NCBI GenBank assembly: GCA_030525875.1
Contig: JAUNDV010000015.1
Coordinates: forward strand, 1-53,871
From: Eubacteriales bacterium
GTDB lineage: Bacteria; Bacillota; Clostridia; Lachnospirales; Lachnospiraceae
Reading direction: 5' to 3'
Length of the DNA stretch: 53,871 bases
Shown: in pieces, positions 25,958-35,327 of the stretch
Numbering within the stretch: position 1 is the stretch's first letter
Layout: every line of letters begins with the position of its first letter
The notes under the pieces: model-generated
The model's database searches: none
What the model was told of the DNA's origin: nothing
The model's input: the letters and a program-made list of their open reading frames with translations, nothing else
Made by a program: the position numbers and the translations under genes

Positions 25958-25998
25958 GCTTATAAGATATTCGTAATAATTCAGAAAGCTTTTGTTCC

Positions 25999-26027
25999 TT
26001 GTTTATTGAAGTTTTAACTGTTATACT
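25999..26027 (+). promoter_or_regulatory. Promoter of the first GW-repeat protein gene
   Basis: TTGTTT (25999-26004), 17 nt, TATACT (26022-26027), about 50 nt before the ATG. Confidence 0.55.
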
Positions 26028-26079
26028 ATCAATAATTAAAGTGTATTCAGCAATATTATAAATTGGAGTTTAAATAATT

Positions 26080-27438
26080 ATGAAGAAGATGTTTAAAGTC
26101 ATGGCTCTTACAATAGGAATAATGAGTGCAGCTGCACTTACCTCATTTGCTGATGGCTGGACAAAGGAGAATAATCAGTGGGTCTACTATCAAAATGGAA
26201 GTAAGATCTACAATGATTGGAAAACAGGAGCTGATGGAAGCTATTTCTATCTTGGAAATAACGGCAACATGGTGACCAATAGCTTTATTGATGGAGAGCG
26301 ATATGTAGATCCTGATGGAAAGATGGTAACAAATTCGTGGAGACAGATAGATTCTAAGTGGTATTTTTTTGACAGCAACGGCAAGATGATCAAATCTCGC
26401 TCAAAGCAGATCAATTCAAACTGGTACTTCTTTGATGATATGGGTGTTATGCAGACCGGCTGGGTATATGACAATGGCGACTGGTACTACTGTGATGCCA
26501 ATGCAGGTGGAAGGATGCTTACAAATACCTGGCGCAATATAGAGCCGGATCCTGAGATGATATATGATGATTCAAGCTTTTATCCAGAGGATAATAAGTG
26601 CTGGTTTTACTTCATGTCTACGGGAAAGGTATGTAAGGCAGAGTCATCAGGTACTTATAGAGAGATTATGATCAATGATCACAGATATGCATTTGATGAG
26701 TTCGGACGTATGCAGACCGGATGGGTTAAGCTTGAAGACAAGACACCGCAGATTGCAGGATATAAGTATTACAATGATTCAGATGAGATAGGAGTTTATG
26801 GAGCAGCACATCAGGGCTGGCTTTCAGCATATCCTCCTGAGGAGCAGGGCTTCGGTACAGATGTTCAGTGGTTCTACTTCGGGTCTAACGGATATCCATA
26901 TTATGGAACTGATGTTTCAAATGGTGGAGATGACGAAGAGGTTCTTGAAGCTAAGTTTAAGAGATTAGATAAGAATGGCAAGAGCATGACATACCTCTTT
27001 AATGAGTATGGCAATCCTGTACACGGACTTCGCAAGGTTAGAAGAAGCGATGGAACTGTAACAAGTATGTATTTTGGTACAAAGGACGAGTGTTGCTTAC
27101 AGCTTGGTGATAAGTCTGTTACAGATGCAAATGGAGAGACAAAGACATTTTACTTTGACTCAAGAGGATATGGATATAATGGAGTCAAGAATGGAAAGCT
27201 TTATTACATGGGACTCCTTCAGAAGGCAGTAGATTCAAGCTTTGCATATTATCAGCTTCCGGGAAGCGACGATGTCTGGCTTGTAAATAAATCAGGTAAT
27301 ATCGTTAAGAATAAGAATATCAACACCAAGGAAGATTATGTAGATTATCAGTCTGATTCCCATGGTAAGAAGGGACCTAAGGCTACAGAGGATTTATCCG
27401 AGCTTACAGAGCCGGCATTCGAGGTTTCCTACATCTGA
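26080..27438 (+). CDS. Exported protein with choline/cell-wall-binding GW repeats (1)
   Basis: A 452-aa secreted protein. A signal peptide covers about residues 1-25 (MKKMFKVMALTIGIMSAAA, then SFADG). Almost all of the remainder is aromatic-rich repeats of about 20 residues typical of cell-wall/choline-binding proteins: GWTKENNQWVYYQNG, SWRQIDSKWYFFDSNG, QINSNWYFFDDMG, TGWVYDNGDWYY, and degenerate longer units later. There is no recognisable enzyme domain. Such repeats attach proteins to teichoic acid choline or glucans; whether this host has choline-decorated polymers is unknown. GGAG lies 12 nt before the start, so the ribosome site is weak. A terminator follows. It may be a surface scaffold. 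Confidence 0.85.
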   Translation: MKKMFKVMALTIGIMSAAALTSFADGWTKENNQWVYYQNGSKIYNDWKTGADGSYFYLGNNGNMVTNSFIDGERYVDPDGKMVTNSWRQIDSKWYFFDSNGKMIKSRSKQINSNWYFFDDMGVMQTGWVYDNGDWYYCDANAGGRMLTNTWRNIEPDPEMIYDDSSFYPEDNKCWFYFMSTGKVCKAESSGTYREIMINDHRYAFDEFGRMQTGWVKLEDKTPQIAGYKYYNDSDEIGVYGAAHQGWLSAYPPEEQGFGTDVQWFYFGSNGYPYYGTDVSNGGDDEEVLEAKFKRLDKNGKSMTYLFNEYGNPVHGLRKVRRSDGTVTSMYFGTKDECCLQLGDKSVTDANGETKTFYFDSRGYGYNGVKNGKLYYMGLLQKAVDSSFAYYQLPGSDDVWLVNKSGNIVKNKNINTKEDYVDYQSDSHGKKGPKATEDLSELTEPAFEVSYI

Positions 27439-27540
27439 TATATTTGTAATTGTATATCATAGATAAGCTATGAATATGATAAGAAAAAACAGATAAAATG
27501 TTCTTTAAAAAATACAATTTAAAATAAAAACAAAGTTATA

Positions 27541-27568
27541 AAAGCACTTGCATTGCAGGTGCTTTTAT
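27541..27568 (+). terminator. Intrinsic terminator of the GW-repeat gene
   Basis: AAAGCACTTGC (27541-27551) pairs with GCAGGTGCTTT (27555-27565), one G-U pair, followed by TTTATG. It also marks the left border of the ribosomal leader. Confidence 0.8.
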
Positions 27569-27683
27569 GTTATTCTAATGAAGCTGTGGCATGATAGCGT
27601 GGATTCATGAGGTTGCGGCAGGATGCAAAAACATAAGTACCTGCTGGTTTTCATGAGGAGCGAATGTCAAGACAAATCGTTGG

Positions 27684-27816
27684 CGACAAGTCACTGTACC
27701 AGAGAGAATAGTTCAGATTAATAAGAACTACGGGCAAATGAAGCTGTGTCAAAAATTACGACACACCCGATAACGTGTACAGTCACCACTTGTCGTACTG
27801 CATTTCTAAAGTACGA
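27684..27816 (+). promoter_or_regulatory. Folded mRNA leader of the S10 ribosomal operon
   Basis: Long-range stem P1: CGACAAGT (27684-27691) with ACTTGTCG (27788-27795), and ACTGTAC (27693-27699) with GTACAGT (27777-27783). Inside are P2, TAGTTC/GAACTA (27709-27714, 27725-27730), and P3, CGGG/CCCG (27731-27734, 27766-27769) stacked on TGTGTC/GACACA (27745-27750, 27760-27765). P4, TCGTACT/AGTACGA (27793-27799, 27810-27816), shares bases 27793-27795 with P1 and ends beside the AGGAGG at 27819-27824. P1 and P4 cannot both form fully, so a switch is possible. E. coli uses an L4-binding leader here; this one is not that sequence. Confidence 0.7.
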
Positions 27817-27835
27817 ATAGGAGGCGACTTTTTTT

Positions 27836-28261
27836 ATGGCAAAACAGATTATGAGAATCACACTTAAGGCTTACGATCATCAGTTAGTTGATCAGTCAGC
27901 TGCAAAAATCGTTGAGAGCTGCAAGAAGACAGGTTCAGAGGTTAGCGGACCAGTACCTCTTCCAACAAAGAGAGAGGTAGTTACAATCCTTAGAGCTGTA
28001 CATAAGTATAAGGATAGCCGTGAGCAGTTCGAGCAGAGAACACACAAGAGACTTATTGATGTTATCAATCCAGGTCCTAAGACAATGGAGTCTTTACAGA
28101 GACTTGATATGCCTGCAGGAGTTTATATCGATGTTCAGATGAAGAACGATTCAGATAACAAGAGAGCTCCAAGAAAGCAGCTTATCACAAAGCCAGCTTC
28201 AGCTAAGAGAGTAGCTAAGAAGCCAGTAGCTAAGAAGCCAGCAGCTAAGACAGAGGCTTAA
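27836..28261 (+). CDS. rpsJ: Ribosomal protein S10 with a C-terminal basic tail
   Basis: Small-subunit head protein, also NusE in antitermination. The first 102 residues are standard S10 ([46 protein letters not shown]). Residues 103-141 are an unusual Lys/Ala/Pro-rich tail with [16 protein letters not shown], like histone H1 tails. AGGAGG lies 11 nt before the ATG, separated by a T-run. First gene of the S10-spc-alpha supercluster; 170 bp of structured spacer precede rplC. Confidence 0.97.
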   Translation: MAKQIMRITLKAYDHQLVDQSAAKIVESCKKTGSEVSGPVPLPTKREVVTILRAVHKYKDSREQFEQRTHKRLIDVINPGPKTMESLQRLDMPAGVYIDVQMKNDSDNKRAPRKQLITKPASAKRVAKKPVAKKPAAKTEA

Positions 28262-28431
28262 GAAGAAAAGACAGAGTGTTATACGGAATATGAAGAACAC
28301 CGACCTTTAGGGACGGAAGTTTCAAAAACGTTTAACCATATAGAAAGAACCTTTCATTACAAATTGTAATGCGCTGGTCTTTCATGAATGCAGAAGCATT
28401 CCGCTGTAGATTAAAAAGGAGGAAACATTTA
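28262..28431 (+). other. 170-bp spacer between rpsJ and rplC with hairpins
   Basis: CATTACA/TGTAATG (28354-28370) and GAATGC-AGAA-GCATTC (28386-28401) form two small hairpins before the rplC ribosome site. Neither has a T-run, so they are not terminators. Possible processing or translation-control elements. Confidence 0.45.
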
Positions 28432-29067
28432 ATGAAGAAAGCAATACTTGCTACAAAAGTTGGAATGACTCAGATCTTCGCAGAGAATGGTGAGTTAGTT
28501 CCAGTAACTGTTCTTCTTGCTGGACCATGTGTAGTAACACAGGTTAAGACAGAAGAGACAGATGGTTACAACGCAGTTCAGGTAGGTTTCTCAGATATCA
28601 GAGAGAAGCTTGTTAACAAGCCTGAAAAAGGACATTTTGACAAGGCAGGCGTATCTGTTAAGAGATATGTAAGAGAGTTTAGATTTGAGAACGCTGCTGA
28701 GTACAATGTTAAGGATGAGATCAAGGCAGACATCTTTGCAGTAGGAGATAAGGTAGATGCTACCGCTATTACAAAGGGTAAGGGATTCCAGGGTGCTATC
28801 AAGAGATATGGTCAGCACAGAGGACCTATGAAGCATGGTTCTAAGTTCCACAGACATCAGGGATCAAACGGATCAGCTACAACTCCAGGCCGCGTATTTA
28901 AGGGCAAGGGAATGCCTGGTCACATGGGATCAGTTCAGAGAACCATTCAGAACCTTGAGATCGTTAGAGTTGATGCAGAGAACAATCTGCTTTTGGTTAA
29001 GGGCTCAGTTCCAGGACCTAAGAAGTCACTTATAACCATCAAAGAGACTGTAAAGGTATCACGATAA
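28432..29067 (+). CDS. rplC: Ribosomal protein L3
   Basis: Large-subunit protein that initiates 50S assembly near the peptidyl-transferase centre; 211 aa, normal length. Marks: [17 protein letters not shown] at the start, [46 protein letters not shown]. Start at 28432 follows AAGGAGG; a longer in-frame reading from 28369 passes through the upstream hairpins and is rejected. rplD starts 29 bp later. Confidence 0.98.
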   Translation: MKKAILATKVGMTQIFAENGELVPVTVLLAGPCVVTQVKTEETDGYNAVQVGFSDIREKLVNKPEKGHFDKAGVSVKRYVREFRFENAAEYNVKDEIKADIFAVGDKVDATAITKGKGFQGAIKRYGQHRGPMKHGSKFHRHQGSNGSATTPGRVFKGKGMPGHMGSVQRTIQNLEIVRVDAENNLLLVKGSVPGPKKSLITIKETVKVSR

Positions 29068-29096
29068 TTTGGTGGAGAGAAAGGAGGAAGCTTAAC

Positions 29097-29717
29097 ATGG
29101 CAAATGTATCTGTATTTAACATGCAGGGTAATGAAGTTGAGAAGATGGAACTTAACGACGCTGTATTCGGCGTAGAGGTTAACGAAAATCTTGTACATAT
29201 GGCTGTAGTTGCTCAGCTCGCTAATATGAGACAGGGCACACAGAAGGCTAAGACCAGATCTGAAGTATCAGGTGGCGGAAGAAAGCCTTGGAGACAGAAG
29301 GGAACCGGTCATGCAAGACAGGGATCTATCAGAGCTCCACAGTGGGTAGGCGGAGGAGTTGTATTTGCGCCAACACCAAGAGACTACTCAGTATCAATGA
29401 ATAAGAAAGAGAAGAGAGCAGCTCTTAAGTCTGCACTTACAAGCAGAGTAGAAGCTGGCAAGCTTATTGTTTTAGATGAGCTCAAGCTTGAGAACGTTAA
29501 GACAAAGGATTTTGCAGCTGTACTTAAGGCTCTTAATCTTGACAAGGCACTTGTAGTTCTTGATTCAATGGATCAGAACGTAATCCTTTCAGCAAGAAAT
29601 ATTCCTTCAGTAAAGACAACTCAGATCAATACACTTAATGTATATGACATTATGAAGTATTCAACAGTTGTTGTTACAAAGAAGGCAGTTTCAAATATTG
29701 AGGAGGTATATGCATAA
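29097..29717 (+). CDS. rplD: Ribosomal protein L4
   Basis: Large-subunit exit-tunnel protein; 206 aa. Recognised by SGGGRKPWRQKGTGHARQG, the loop reaching the tunnel, and WVGGGVVFAPTPRDY. In enterobacteria L4 represses the S10 operon through the leader RNA; the folded leader before rpsJ makes a similar loop conceivable here (inference). AAAGGAGG lies before the ATG. The stop overlaps the rplW start (TAATG). Confidence 0.98.
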   Translation: MANVSVFNMQGNEVEKMELNDAVFGVEVNENLVHMAVVAQLANMRQGTQKAKTRSEVSGGGRKPWRQKGTGHARQGSIRAPQWVGGGVVFAPTPRDYSVSMNKKEKRAALKSALTSRVEAGKLIVLDELKLENVKTKDFAAVLKALNLDKALVVLDSMDQNVILSARNIPSVKTTQINTLNVYDIMKYSTVVVTKKAVSNIEEVYA

Positions 29718-30016
29718 TGGCAGCGATTCAGTATTATGACGTAATCCTTAAGCCAGTTGTAACAGAGACATCTATGAATGCAATGGCAGCAAACAAGTAC
29801 ACCTTCCTCGTAGCTCCTGAGGCTACAAAGTCACAGGTTAAGGAAGCTGTAGAAAAGATGTTCCCAGGTACAAAGGTTGAGTCTGTTAACACAATGAACA
29901 GACCGGGTAAGGACAGAAGACGTGGACTTGTTATTGGTAAGACAGCTAAGACAAAGAAGGCTATCGTTACATTAACAAAGGATTCTAAGTCAATCGAGAT
30001 ATTCCAGGGATTATAA
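29717..30016 (+). CDS. rplW: Ribosomal protein L23
   Basis: 99-aa protein at the tunnel exit, docking site for trigger factor and SRP. Typical start YDVILKPVVTETSM and KYTFLVAPEATKSQVKEAVE, then the basic loop NRPGKDRRRG. The ATG overlaps the last base of the rplD stop, so the two are translationally coupled; 62 bp separate it from rplB. Confidence 0.98.
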   Translation: MAAIQYYDVILKPVVTETSMNAMAANKYTFLVAPEATKSQVKEAVEKMFPGTKVESVNTMNRPGKDRRRGLVIGKTAKTKKAIVTLTKDSKSIEIFQGL

Positions 30017-30078
30017 TTTCAGGAAAATATGCAGAATAGAACTGCGAGAATAAACTAACAAAGGAGAAAAAACGAGTC

Positions 30079-30924
30079 ATGGGTATTAAGACATATAAGG
30101 CTTATACACCTTCAAGAAGAAATATGACTGGTTCAGACTTTAACGAGATTACAAAGTCAACACCTGAGAAGTCACTTCTTGCCGGCAAGAAAAAGACAGC
30201 CGGACGTAATAACCAGGGTAAGATCACCGTTAGACATCACGGTGGTGGAAATAGACAGAAATACAGAATTATCGATTTCAAGAGAAATTCAAAGGATGGA
30301 ATATCTGCAACAGTTATCGGTATTGAGTATGATCCAAACAGATCAGCAAACATCGCTCTCATCTGCTATGAGGATGGAGAGAAGGCTTATATCCTTGCAC
30401 CAGCTGGACTTACAGATGGTATGAAGGTTATGAGTGGTGAGAATGCCGAGGCAAGAGTAGGTAACTGCCTTCCACTTTCAAAGGTTCCTGTAGGTGCTAA
30501 CGTTCATAACATTGAGCTCCTTCCAGGAAAGGGCGGACAGATGGTTCGTTCAGCTGGTAACAGCGCACAGCTTATGGCTAAGGAAGGAAAGTATGCAACA
30601 CTTCGTCTTCCTTCTGGCGAGATGAGAATGGTTCCAATCGAGTGCCGTGCAACAATCGGTGTTGTAGGTAACGGTGAGCACAACCTTATCAACTATGGTA
30701 AGGCAGGACGTAAGAGACATATGGGATGGAGACCAACAGTTCGTGGATCTGTTATGAACCCTAATGACCACCCACACGGAGGTGGAGAGGGACGTGCTCC
30801 AATCGGACGTCCAGGTCCATGTACACCATGGGGCAAGCCAGCTCTTGGTCTTAAGACAAGAAAGAAAAAGAAGGCTTCTAACAAGATGATCGTTAGAAGA
30901 CGTGATGGCAGAGCCATTAAGTAA
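30079..30924 (+). CDS. rplB: Ribosomal protein L2
   Basis: 281-aa rRNA-binding protein needed for subunit joining and peptidyl transfer. Marks: [34 protein letters not shown], and the highly conserved [15 protein letters not shown] near the C-terminus with its key His. Full length and intact. GGAG lies before the ATG. rpsS follows after 19 bp. Confidence 0.98.
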   Translation: MGIKTYKAYTPSRRNMTGSDFNEITKSTPEKSLLAGKKKTAGRNNQGKITVRHHGGGNRQKYRIIDFKRNSKDGISATVIGIEYDPNRSANIALICYEDGEKAYILAPAGLTDGMKVMSGENAEARVGNCLPLSKVPVGANVHNIELLPGKGGQMVRSAGNSAQLMAKEGKYATLRLPSGEMRMVPIECRATIGVVGNGEHNLINYGKAGRKRHMGWRPTVRGSVMNPNDHPHGGGEGRAPIGRPGPCTPWGKPALGLKTRKKKKASNKMIVRRRDGRAIK

Positions 30925-30943
30925 GATAGGAGGATAAAGGATT

Positions 30944-31228
30944 ATGGCACATCGTTCATTAAAAAAAGGACCATTCGCAGATGCTTCATTACTTAAGAAA
31001 GTAGATGCAATGAATGCTTCAGGCCAGAAGTCAGTAATTAAGACCTGGTCACGCCGTTCTACTATCTTCCCACAGATGGTAGGCCACACAATTGCTGTTC
31101 ATGACGGCAGAAAGCATGTTCCTGTATTCGTAACAGAGGACATGGTTGGACATAAGTTAGGTGAGTTCGTAGCTACCAGAACCTACAAGGGTCATGGTAA
31201 GGACGAGAAGAAGTCTGGCGTAAGATAA
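30944..31228 (+). CDS. rpsS: Ribosomal protein S19
   Basis: 94-aa head protein that contacts the A-site tRNA region. Family marks [36 protein letters not shown] and [22 protein letters not shown] lies before the ATG; rplV follows after 26 bp. Confidence 0.98.
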   Translation: MAHRSLKKGPFADASLLKKVDAMNASGQKSVIKTWSRRSTIFPQMVGHTIAVHDGRKHVPVFVTEDMVGHKLGEFVATRTYKGHGKDEKKSGVR

Positions 31229-31254
31229 TCGCCGCGTGAAAGGAGGAATCTACT

Positions 31255-31644
31255 ATGGCAAAAGGACATAGATCACAAATTAAAAGAGAAAGAAATGCCG
31301 TTAAGGATACCAGACCAAGCGCGAAGCTTTCATACGCTAGGGTTTCGGTTCAGAAGGCATGTTTTGTATTAGATGCCATCAGAGGTAAGGATTTAAATAC
31401 TGCACTTGGTATTGTTACATACAATCCAAGATATGCTTCATCCTTAGTTAAGAAGTTGCTTGAGTCTGCTGCAGCTAATGCAGAGAACAACAACAACATG
31501 GATAGAGAGAACTTATACGTAGCAGCTTGCTATGCAGATAAGGGACCTACTATGAAGAGAGTACAGCCTAGAGCACAGGGCAGAGCTTATCGTATTGAGA
31601 AGCGTACAAGCCACATCACAGTTGTTTTAGACGAGAAGAAGTAA
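31255..31644 (+). CDS. rplV: Ribosomal protein L22
   Basis: 129-aa tunnel protein whose beta-hairpin lines the macrolide region. Recognised by AKLSYARVSVQKACFVLDAI, LLESAAANAENN and the hairpin RAQGRAYRIEKRTSHITVVL. AAAGGAGG lies before the ATG; 15 bp to rpsC. Confidence 0.98.
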   Translation: MAKGHRSQIKRERNAVKDTRPSAKLSYARVSVQKACFVLDAIRGKDLNTALGIVTYNPRYASSLVKKLLESAAANAENNNNMDRENLYVAACYADKGPTMKRVQPRAQGRAYRIEKRTSHITVVLDEKK

Positions 31645-31659
31645 TCAGAGGAGGAAAGC

Positions 31660-32316
31660 ATGGGACAGAAAGTTAATCCACACGGCCTCAGAGTCGGTGT
31701 TATTAAAGACTGGGATTCCAAGTGGTATGCTGAGGGCAATGAGTTCGCAGATAGCTTGGTTGAAGACTATAACATAAGAAAGTTCCTTAAGAATAAGCTC
31801 ATGGCTGCTGGTATCTCTAAGATTGAGATCGAGAGAACAGCTGACAGAGTAAGAGTTATCATCTACACAGCTAAGCCTGGTGTTGTTATCGGTAAGGGCG
31901 GAGCAGAGATTGATAAGCTTAAGGCAGAAGTTCAGAAGTTTACTGCAAAGAAGCTTTTTGTTGATATAAAGGAAATCAAGAGACCTGACAAGGATGCACA
32001 GCTTGTAGCTGAGAGCATTTGCCAGCAGCTTGAGAACCGTGTATCATTCAGACGTGCTCTTAAGCAGGCTATGCAGAGAACAATGAAGTCAGGAGCTCTT
32101 GGTATCAAGGCAGCTGTTTCAGGAAGACTCGGCGGAGCTGATATTGCACGTAGTGAGTTCTACTCAGAGGGTACTATTCCTCTTCAGACAATAAGAGCTG
32201 ATATTGACTATGGATTCGCAGAGGCTGATACAACTTACGGAAAGTTAGGTGTAAAGGTTTGGATCTATAAGGGAGAAGTACTTCCAGGAAAGAAAAAGGA
32301 AGGGAGCGATAGATAA
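31660..32316 (+). CDS. rpsC: Ribosomal protein S3
   Basis: 218-aa protein at the mRNA entry site with helicase activity. It has an N-terminal start [17 protein letters not shown], the KH type II motif [13 protein letters not shown] (about 75-87) and C-terminal GLGGADIAR-like [21 protein letters not shown] lies before the ATG. Two bp separate it from rplP. Confidence 0.98.
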   Translation: MGQKVNPHGLRVGVIKDWDSKWYAEGNEFADSLVEDYNIRKFLKNKLMAAGISKIEIERTADRVRVIIYTAKPGVVIGKGGAEIDKLKAEVQKFTAKKLFVDIKEIKRPDKDAQLVAESICQQLENRVSFRRALKQAMQRTMKSGALGIKAAVSGRLGGADIARSEFYSEGTIPLQTIRADIDYGFAEADTTYGKLGVKVWIYKGEVLPGKKKEGSDR

Positions 32317-32318
32317 TC

Positions 32319-32756
32319 ATGTTAATGCCAAAGAGAACAAAATATCGTAAGCAGCAGCGTGGTTCCATGAAGGGAAGAGCTCAGAGAGGCAACAAGATTG
32401 CATACGGTGAGTTCGGTCTTGTCGCTACCGAACCATGTTGGTTAAGAGCTAACCAGATTGAGGCAGCCAGAGTTGCTATGACACGTTACATCAAGCGTGG
32501 CGGTCAGGTTTGGATCAAGGTTTTCCCAGATAAGCCGGTATCATCAAAGCCTATCGGAGTACGTATGGGAAAAGGAAAAGGTGCTGTAGAGTATTATGTA
32601 GCAGTTGTTAAGCCAGGACGCGTTCTTTTCGAGATCGCAGGTGTTCCTGAGGAGACAGCTAGAGAAGCATTACGTCTTGCTATGCATAAGTTACCGCTTA
32701 CATGCAAGATCGTTTCAAAGGCAGATTTAGAAGGCGGTGATAACAGTGAAAAGTAA
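32319..32756 (+). CDS. rplP: Ribosomal protein L16
   Basis: 145-aa protein near the A site that organises the elongation-factor region. Marks: [60 protein letters not shown]. The ATG at 32319 is closer to the AGGGAG site than the next ATG (32325), and MLMPKR is the common start. The 3' end overlaps rpmC by 11 bp. Confidence 0.97.
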   Translation: MLMPKRTKYRKQQRGSMKGRAQRGNKIAYGEFGLVATEPCWLRANQIEAARVAMTRYIKRGGQVWIKVFPDKPVSSKPIGVRMGKGKGAVEYYVAVVKPGRVLFEIAGVPEETAREALRLAMHKLPLTCKIVSKADLEGGDNSEK

Positions 32757-32952
32757 AAAGTATTTAGAAGAGCTCAAGGCTAAAGACGTTAAGGCTTTAA
32801 ACGAGGATCTCGTAGCAGCTAAGAAGGAACTTTTTAACTTAAGATTCCAGAATGCGACTAATCAGTTAGATAACACAGCTAGAATCAATGAGGTACGTAA
32901 GAATATCGCTCGTATTCAGACTGTTATTACTGAGAAGTCTAATGAAAATTAA
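32746..32952 (+). CDS. rpmC: Ribosomal protein L29, GTG start
   Basis: 68-aa exit-region protein made of two helices. [20 protein letters not shown] and [12 protein letters not shown] are typical. The best start is GTG at 32746 giving [10 protein letters not shown], 8 nt from AAGGCGG inside rplP; the upstream GTG at 32737 overlaps that site. Coupled to rplP by an 11-bp overlap. Confidence 0.93.
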   Translation: MKSKKYLEELKAKDVKALNEDLVAAKKELFNLRFQNATNQLDNTARINEVRKNIARIQTVITEKSNEN

Positions 32953-32976
32953 CCGTAGGGAAGGAGAACATTAACC

Positions 32977-33231
32977 GTGGAAAGAAATCTTAGAAAAACA
33001 CGTACCGGTAAGGTGGTAAGTAATAAGATGGATAAGACCATCACAGTTGCCATCGAGGATAATGTTAAACATCCTTTAATCGGTAAGATCGTTAAGAAGA
33101 CATACACACTTAAGGCTCATGATGAGAACAATGTATGTAATGAAGGCGATATCGTAGAAGTAATGGAAACAAGACCTCTTTCAAAGACAAAGAGATGGAG
33201 ACTTGTTAGAGTTATAGAGCAGGCTAGATAA
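32977..33231 (+). CDS. rpsQ: Ribosomal protein S17, GTG start
   Basis: 84-aa OB-fold primary rRNA-binding protein. [20 protein letters not shown] and [16 protein letters not shown] identify it. AAGGAG precedes a GTG start at 32977. The neighbouring starts of rpmC and rplE are also GTG. Confidence 0.97.
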   Translation: MERNLRKTRTGKVVSNKMDKTITVAIEDNVKHPLIGKIVKKTYTLKAHDENNVCNEGDIVEVMETRPLSKTKRWRLVRVIEQAR

Positions 33232-33251
33232 CAGAAAGGAGTAACAACAAT

Positions 33252-33620
33252 ATGGTACAGCAGGAAACCAGACTTAAGGTTGCTGATAATACCGGTGCTA
33301 AGGAACTCCTTTGCATCCGTGTTATGGGCGGCTCAACAAGAAGATATGCACGTATTGGTGATGTAATAGTTGCTTCTGTTAAAGACGCAACACCAGGCGG
33401 CGTTGTAAAGAAGGGTGATGTTGTTAAGGCTGTAGTTGTTCGTACAGTTCAGAAGACACGCCGTGCAAATGGATCTTACATCCGTTTCGATGAGAACGCA
33501 GCAGTTATTATCAAGGATGACAAGACCCCTAAGGGAACCCGTATTTTCGGGCCGGTTGCAAGAGAGCTTCGTGATCGTCAGTATATGAAGATCGTTTCAC
33601 TTGCTCCGGAAGTATTATAA
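33252..33620 (+). CDS. rplN: Ribosomal protein L14
   Basis: 122-aa protein at the subunit interface, also the binding site of the silencing factor RsfS. Marks: [62 protein letters not shown] lies before the ATG; 11 bp to rplX. Confidence 0.98.
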   Translation: MVQQETRLKVADNTGAKELLCIRVMGGSTRRYARIGDVIVASVKDATPGGVVKKGDVVKAVVVRTVQKTRRANGSYIRFDENAAVIIKDDKTPKGTRIFGPVARELRDRQYMKIVSLAPEVL

Positions 33621-33631
33621 GGAGGTGCCCC

Positions 33632-33937
33632 ATGCGTAAGATTAAGAGAGACGATATGGTCAGAATAATCGCTGGTAAGGATAAGGGTAAGGACGGTAAG
33701 GTATTAAGCGTTAATACAAAGACCAACAAGGTTGTTGTAGAGGGATGCAATATGGTTACCAAGCACCAGAAGCCTTCAGCAGCTAATCCACAGGGTGGCA
33801 TCGTTAAGAAGGAAAGTCCACTTGACATTTCAAACGTTATGCTTCTCGTGGATGGACAGCCTACAAAGGTTGGATTTAAGATGGACGGGGACAAGAAGGT
33901 CCGCGTTGCAAAGAAGACCGGTAAGGTTATAGCATAA
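33632..33937 (+). CDS. rplX: Ribosomal protein L24
   Basis: 101-aa KOW-domain assembly initiator. [20 protein letters not shown] is the KOW segment; [19 protein letters not shown] and the short basic C-terminus are typical. AAGGAGG lies before the ATG. 19 bp to rplE. Confidence 0.98.
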   Translation: MRKIKRDDMVRIIAGKDKGKDGKVLSVNTKTNKVVVEGCNMVTKHQKPSAANPQGGIVKKESPLDISNVMLLVDGQPTKVGFKMDGDKKVRVAKKTGKVIA

Positions 33938-33956
33938 GCGAAAGGAGGAAGAAACT

Positions 33957-34496
33957 GTGGCCAGATTAAAGGACATCTATAATTCAGAGATTAAGGACGC
34001 CATGATCAAGAAGTTCGGTTACAAGAACGTCATGGAAGTACCTAAGTTAGAGAAGATTGTCATCAACATGGGTGTTGGTGAAGCAAAAGAAAATGCCAAG
34101 GTTTTAGACTCAGCTGTTAGAGACTTAGAAATCATCTCAGGACAGCACGCTGTAACTACCAAGGCTAAGAAATCAGTAGCAAACTTCAAGATCCGTGAGG
34201 GAATGCCAATCGGATGTAAGGTTACTCTCCGTGGAGAGAAGATGTACGACTTCGCAGATCGTCTCATCAACCTTTCACTTCCACGTGTACGTGACTTCAG
34301 AGGAGTTAATCCTAACTCATTTGACGGAAGAGGAAACTACGCACTTGGACTTAAAGAGCAGCTTATTTTCCCTGAGATCGAGTACGATAAGGTAGATAAG
34401 ACAAGAGGTATGGATATTATATTCGTTACCACTGCTAAGACAGATGAAGAGGCTAGAGAACTGCTTAGACTGTTCAACATGCCTTTTGCTAAGTAA
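33957..34496 (+). CDS. rplE: Ribosomal protein L5, GTG start
   Basis: 179-aa 5S-rRNA-binding protein of the central protuberance. Marks: [87 protein letters not shown] precedes the GTG start. In E. coli S8 represses the spc operon around this gene; here no matching hairpin was seen at its start. Confidence 0.98.
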   Translation: MARLKDIYNSEIKDAMIKKFGYKNVMEVPKLEKIVINMGVGEAKENAKVLDSAVRDLEIISGQHAVTTKAKKSVANFKIREGMPIGCKVTLRGEKMYDFADRLINLSLPRVRDFRGVNPNSFDGRGNYALGLKEQLIFPEIEYDKVDKTRGMDIIFVTTAKTDEEARELLRLFNMPFAK

Positions 34497-34512
34497 GGGA
34501 GGAACTTAAGAG

Positions 34513-34698
34513 ATGGCTAAGACTTCTATGAAGATTAAGCAGCAGCGTCCTGCTAAGTTCTCAACCAGAGAATACAATAGATGCAGAATCTGCGGAAGAC
34601 CACACGCTTACTTAAGAAAGTACGGCATCTGCCGTATCTGCTTCCGTGAGTTAGCTTACAAGGGAGAGATTCCGGGAGTTAAGAAAGCAAGCTGGTAA
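34513..34698 (+). CDS. rpsZ: Ribosomal protein S14, zinc-binding short form
   Basis: 61-aa type-Z S14 of the 30S head. It has four zinc cysteines, C24-x2-C27 and C40-x2-C43 (RCRICGR and GICRICF). GGGAGG lies before the ATG. A long spacer with strong hairpins separates it from rpsH. Confidence 0.98.
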   Translation: MAKTSMKIKQQRPAKFSTREYNRCRICGRPHAYLRKYGICRICFRELAYKGEIPGVKKASW

Positions 34699-34773
34699 AA
34701 AGCACGGGCCAGATGGCTCATTGATAAAAAATAAATGTATTATTTCTAAATGAAAGGAATACGTTAGAGGCTG

Positions 34774-34835
34774 GTTTTAGGAATAGCATGAAACATTTTC
34801 ATGCCTATTCTAAAACTAAAGCTGTTTAAAACAGC
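34774..34835 (+). other. Tandem hairpins upstream of rpsH
   Basis: Hairpin 1 (34774-34816): GTTTTA/TAAAAC, GAATAG/CTATTC and CATGAAA/TTTCATG stacked in one arm with single-base bulges, loop CATT region. Hairpin 2 (34821-34835): GCTGTTTAAAACAGC, a perfect palindrome around its central base. No T-run follows, so these are not ordinary terminators. They lie in the 172-bp gap before rpsH, whose own ribosome site (GCAGGA, 12 nt) is weak. A role in S8-dependent control or RNA processing is possible. Confidence 0.65.
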
Positions 34836-34870
34836 ATTAAGCCTTATAACGTGCAGGATATCGTATAATT

Positions 34871-35272
34871 ATGACTATGAGTGATCCTATTGCAGATATG
34901 CTTACAAGAATTCGTAATGCAAATACCCGCAAGCACGAAACAGTTGATGTTCCAGCATCAAAGATGAAGTTAGCAATCGCTGACATTCTTGTAAAAGAAG
35001 GATATGTAGAGAAGTATGATATTGTTGATAACGGTAAGTTCAAGGATATCAGAATTACTCTTAAGTATACAGCAGATAAGTCTGAGAGAATTATCACAGG
35101 ACTTAAGAAGATCTCTAAGCCAGGTCTTAGAATCTACGCTAATAAGGAGAATATGCCAAAGGTACTTGGCGGTCTCGGTACAGCTATCGTATCAACCAAC
35201 GTTGGTGTGCTTACAGATAAGGAAGCACGTCAGAGAGGCGTTGGCGGTGAAGTTCTTTGCTTCATCTGGTAA
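34871..35272 (+). CDS. rpsH: Ribosomal protein S8
   Basis: 133-aa central 16S-rRNA-binding protein and, in E. coli, the repressor of the spc operon. Marks: [65 protein letters not shown]. The ATG at 34871 gives the common MTMSDPI start; an ATG two codons later is also possible. The ribosome site is poor compared with all neighbours, which fits special control through the upstream hairpins. Confidence 0.97.
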   Translation: MTMSDPIADMLTRIRNANTRKHETVDVPASKMKLAIADILVKEGYVEKYDIVDNGKFKDIRITLKYTADKSERIITGLKKISKPGLRIYANKENMPKVLGGLGTAIVSTNVGVLTDKEARQRGVGGEVLCFIW

Positions 35273-35327
35273 TAGATAATCTGAAAACGACTTAAGGTCG
35301 ACAATTTAAGAAGGAGGAAAATACGAC

